From contig NZ_AQXL01000124.1 of the NCBI RefSeq assembly GCF_000376225.1, forward strand, positions 1-64,000: a stretch of 64,000 bases of DNA, given 5' to 3'. This DNA comes from Effusibacillus pohliae DSM 22757. GTDB lineage: Bacteria; Bacillota; Bacilli; Tumebacillales; Effusibacillaceae. The notes below the pieces were generated by a model. That model saw nothing but the letters and a program-made list of their open reading frames with translations, was not told the DNA's origin and searched no databases. Within the stretch, counting starts at the first letter, position 1; each line of letters starts with the position of its first letter. Below are positions 63,267 through 64,000 of this stretch, piece after piece. A program made the translations under genes and the position numbers.

Positions 63267-63554
63267 ATGAAAATCAACGGGGACGGGCGGATTCATCCGC
63301 TGCAGCCGTATCAAAGGAACAGCGGATTGGTAAAGGCCGGGCAGGCCGGAGCGCGGGGGAGCAGCCGCGATGAGCTGAGCATCTCGCTGGAAGCTTTGCA
63401 GATGGCGCAAAGCGGCCCGCCGATCGACCCGCAGCAGCGGACGGAACATGCGGAGAAAGTGCAGCGCATCAAACAGGCGGTGCAGAACGGAACGTACGAA
63501 ATCGACGCGCGCAAGGTCGCGGATAAAATAGCACGGTATCTTCTCGGGGAGTAG
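63267..63554 (+). CDS. flgM: Anti-sigma factor FlgM
   Basis: A 95-residue protein. ATG 63267 with gaggtga upstream, three codons inside the longest frame. C-terminal half RVQRIKQAVQNGTYEIDARKVADKIA-type (seen as VQRIKQAVQNGTYEIDARKV) is the sigma-binding part. It holds sigma-D until the flagellar hook is complete. Confidence 0.94.
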   Translation: MKINGDGRIHPLQPYQRNSGLVKAGQAGARGSSRDELSISLEALQMAQSGPPIDPQQRTEHAEKVQRIKQAVQNGTYEIDARKVADKIARYLLGE

Positions 63555-63566
63555 GAGCGAACCGCG

Positions 63567-64000
63567 ATGCTGTCCATCCAGCAGTTAGTCGAGACGGTGG
63601 AGGAACTGTTGAGCGAGCATGAGCGCCTGCTGCAGTTGGCGGAGCGGAAGAAACAGGCGCTGATCAAGGGGGATATGGAAGCGCTGCAGGCGGTCGTCAA
63701 CGAAGAGGTCCAGTTTATCCGGAAAGTGGAGATATTGGAAGAGCGCCGGCAGGAACAGGGCAGGCAGATTGCCGTCCAGTACGGAATCCGTCTGGAGGAG
63801 TTGACCGCCTCGAAGCTGGCTGCGCTCGAGCCGGAACCGCAGCGGGCGGCGAAGATCAAATTGCTGACCGGGCGGTTTGCCAAAGTGATCGGCGAAATCA
63901 AAGCGGCGAATGAGCTGAACGGCCAGCTGATCCGCCAATCGCTTGATTTAGTGCAGCGTTCGATCGATCTTCTGGTGGATGTTTCCGATGCGGGTGTTTA
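63567..64000 (+). CDS. flgN: FlgN-type flagellar export chaperone (3' truncated by window edge)
   Basis: At least 144 residues; the frame is open at the window end. ATG 63567 with gtaggag 9 nt upstream. Long alpha-helical sequence (LVETVEELLSEHERLLQLAE, VQRSIDLLVD) as in FlgN/YvyG, the chaperone of FlgK and FlgL hook proteins. It follows flgM by 12 bases, as in B. subtilis. Confidence 0.9.
   Translation, partial: MLSIQQLVETVEELLSEHERLLQLAERKKQALIKGDMEALQAVVNEEVQFIRKVEILEERRQEQGRQIAVQYGIRLEELTASKLAALEPEPQRAAKIKLLTGRFAKVIGEIKAANELNGQLIRQSLDLVQRSIDLLVDVSDAGV

Overview
The window looks like a chromosome segment of a motile, endospore-forming Gram-positive bacterium of the Bacillales. Evidence is an alpha/beta-type small acid-soluble spore protein, SLH-domain surface proteins with a CsaB pyruvyl transferase, DegS/DegU, DegV-ComFC-YvyF-FlgM-FlgN, and AGGAGG-type ribosome binding sites with many GTG and TTG starts. 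Base composition is moderately GC-rich except for a clearly AT-rich block at about 26.2-30.6 kb. A thermotolerant Alicyclobacillaceae-like lineage (Effusibacillus/Tumebacillus type) is a guess from general character, not a demonstrated assignment. No rRNA, tRNA, CRISPR array, prophage or transposase was seen.

Layout. 0-17.7 kb: cell-envelope genes: three SLH proteins (the first truncated by the window edge and ending in an (SGNT)8 tail), a GtrB/GtrA-like pair, two paralogous GT39-type membrane glycosyltransferases flanking a CtpA protease, a stalk-domain/HExxH protein, a PIG-V-like mannosyltransferase, GalU, a PBP2-type transpeptidase and a CPBP/CAAX protease. 18.0-26.2 kb: a carbohydrate locus with a LacI regulator, a binding protein, two permeases (one with an unusual extracytoplasmic insertion), two Gfo/Idh/MocA oxidoreductases and a sugar-phosphate isomerase; it has no own ATPase. 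26.2-30.6 kb: the AT-rich island with a small secreted protein, a large intergenic hairpin and a four-gene ABC-2 transporter. 30.7-35.9 kb: MOP flippase, an AIM24-like remnant, polysaccharide deacetylase, CsaB, TagA-like transferase and SASP. 36-39.9 kb: MetK, DegS, DegU and a small GT-A-like membrane protein. 39.95-43.5 kb: a cyclic-di-GMP-I riboswitch ahead of a PAP2 phosphatase, a UgtP-like glycosyltransferase and UDP-glucose dehydrogenase, then a convergent patatin.

44.6-59.9 kb is a phosphorus-acquisition region. An organophosphorus-type ABC importer operon (binding protein, alkaline-phosphatase-superfamily hydrolase, two permeases, ATPase, DeoR regulator, PHP hydrolase) is followed by pstSCAB-phoU, a PhoU-like/Pit pair and phoPR. 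Tandem TT(A/T)ACA hexamers at 11-bp period (PhoP boxes) lie upstream of the importer operon, pstS and the Pit pair. The importer substrate is therefore inferred to be a phosphorus compound that PhoP~P switches on under phosphate limitation.

59.9-64 kb: an AbrB-type antitoxin with a Doc-like toxin, DegV, ComFC, YvyF, FlgM and the start of FlgN. In Bacillus subtilis degSU lies next to the degV-comF-flgM block; here about 21 kb of envelope and phosphorus genes separate them. The best candidates for an undescribed system are the AT-rich secreted-peptide/ABC-2 island and the PhoP-box-controlled organophosphorus operon.
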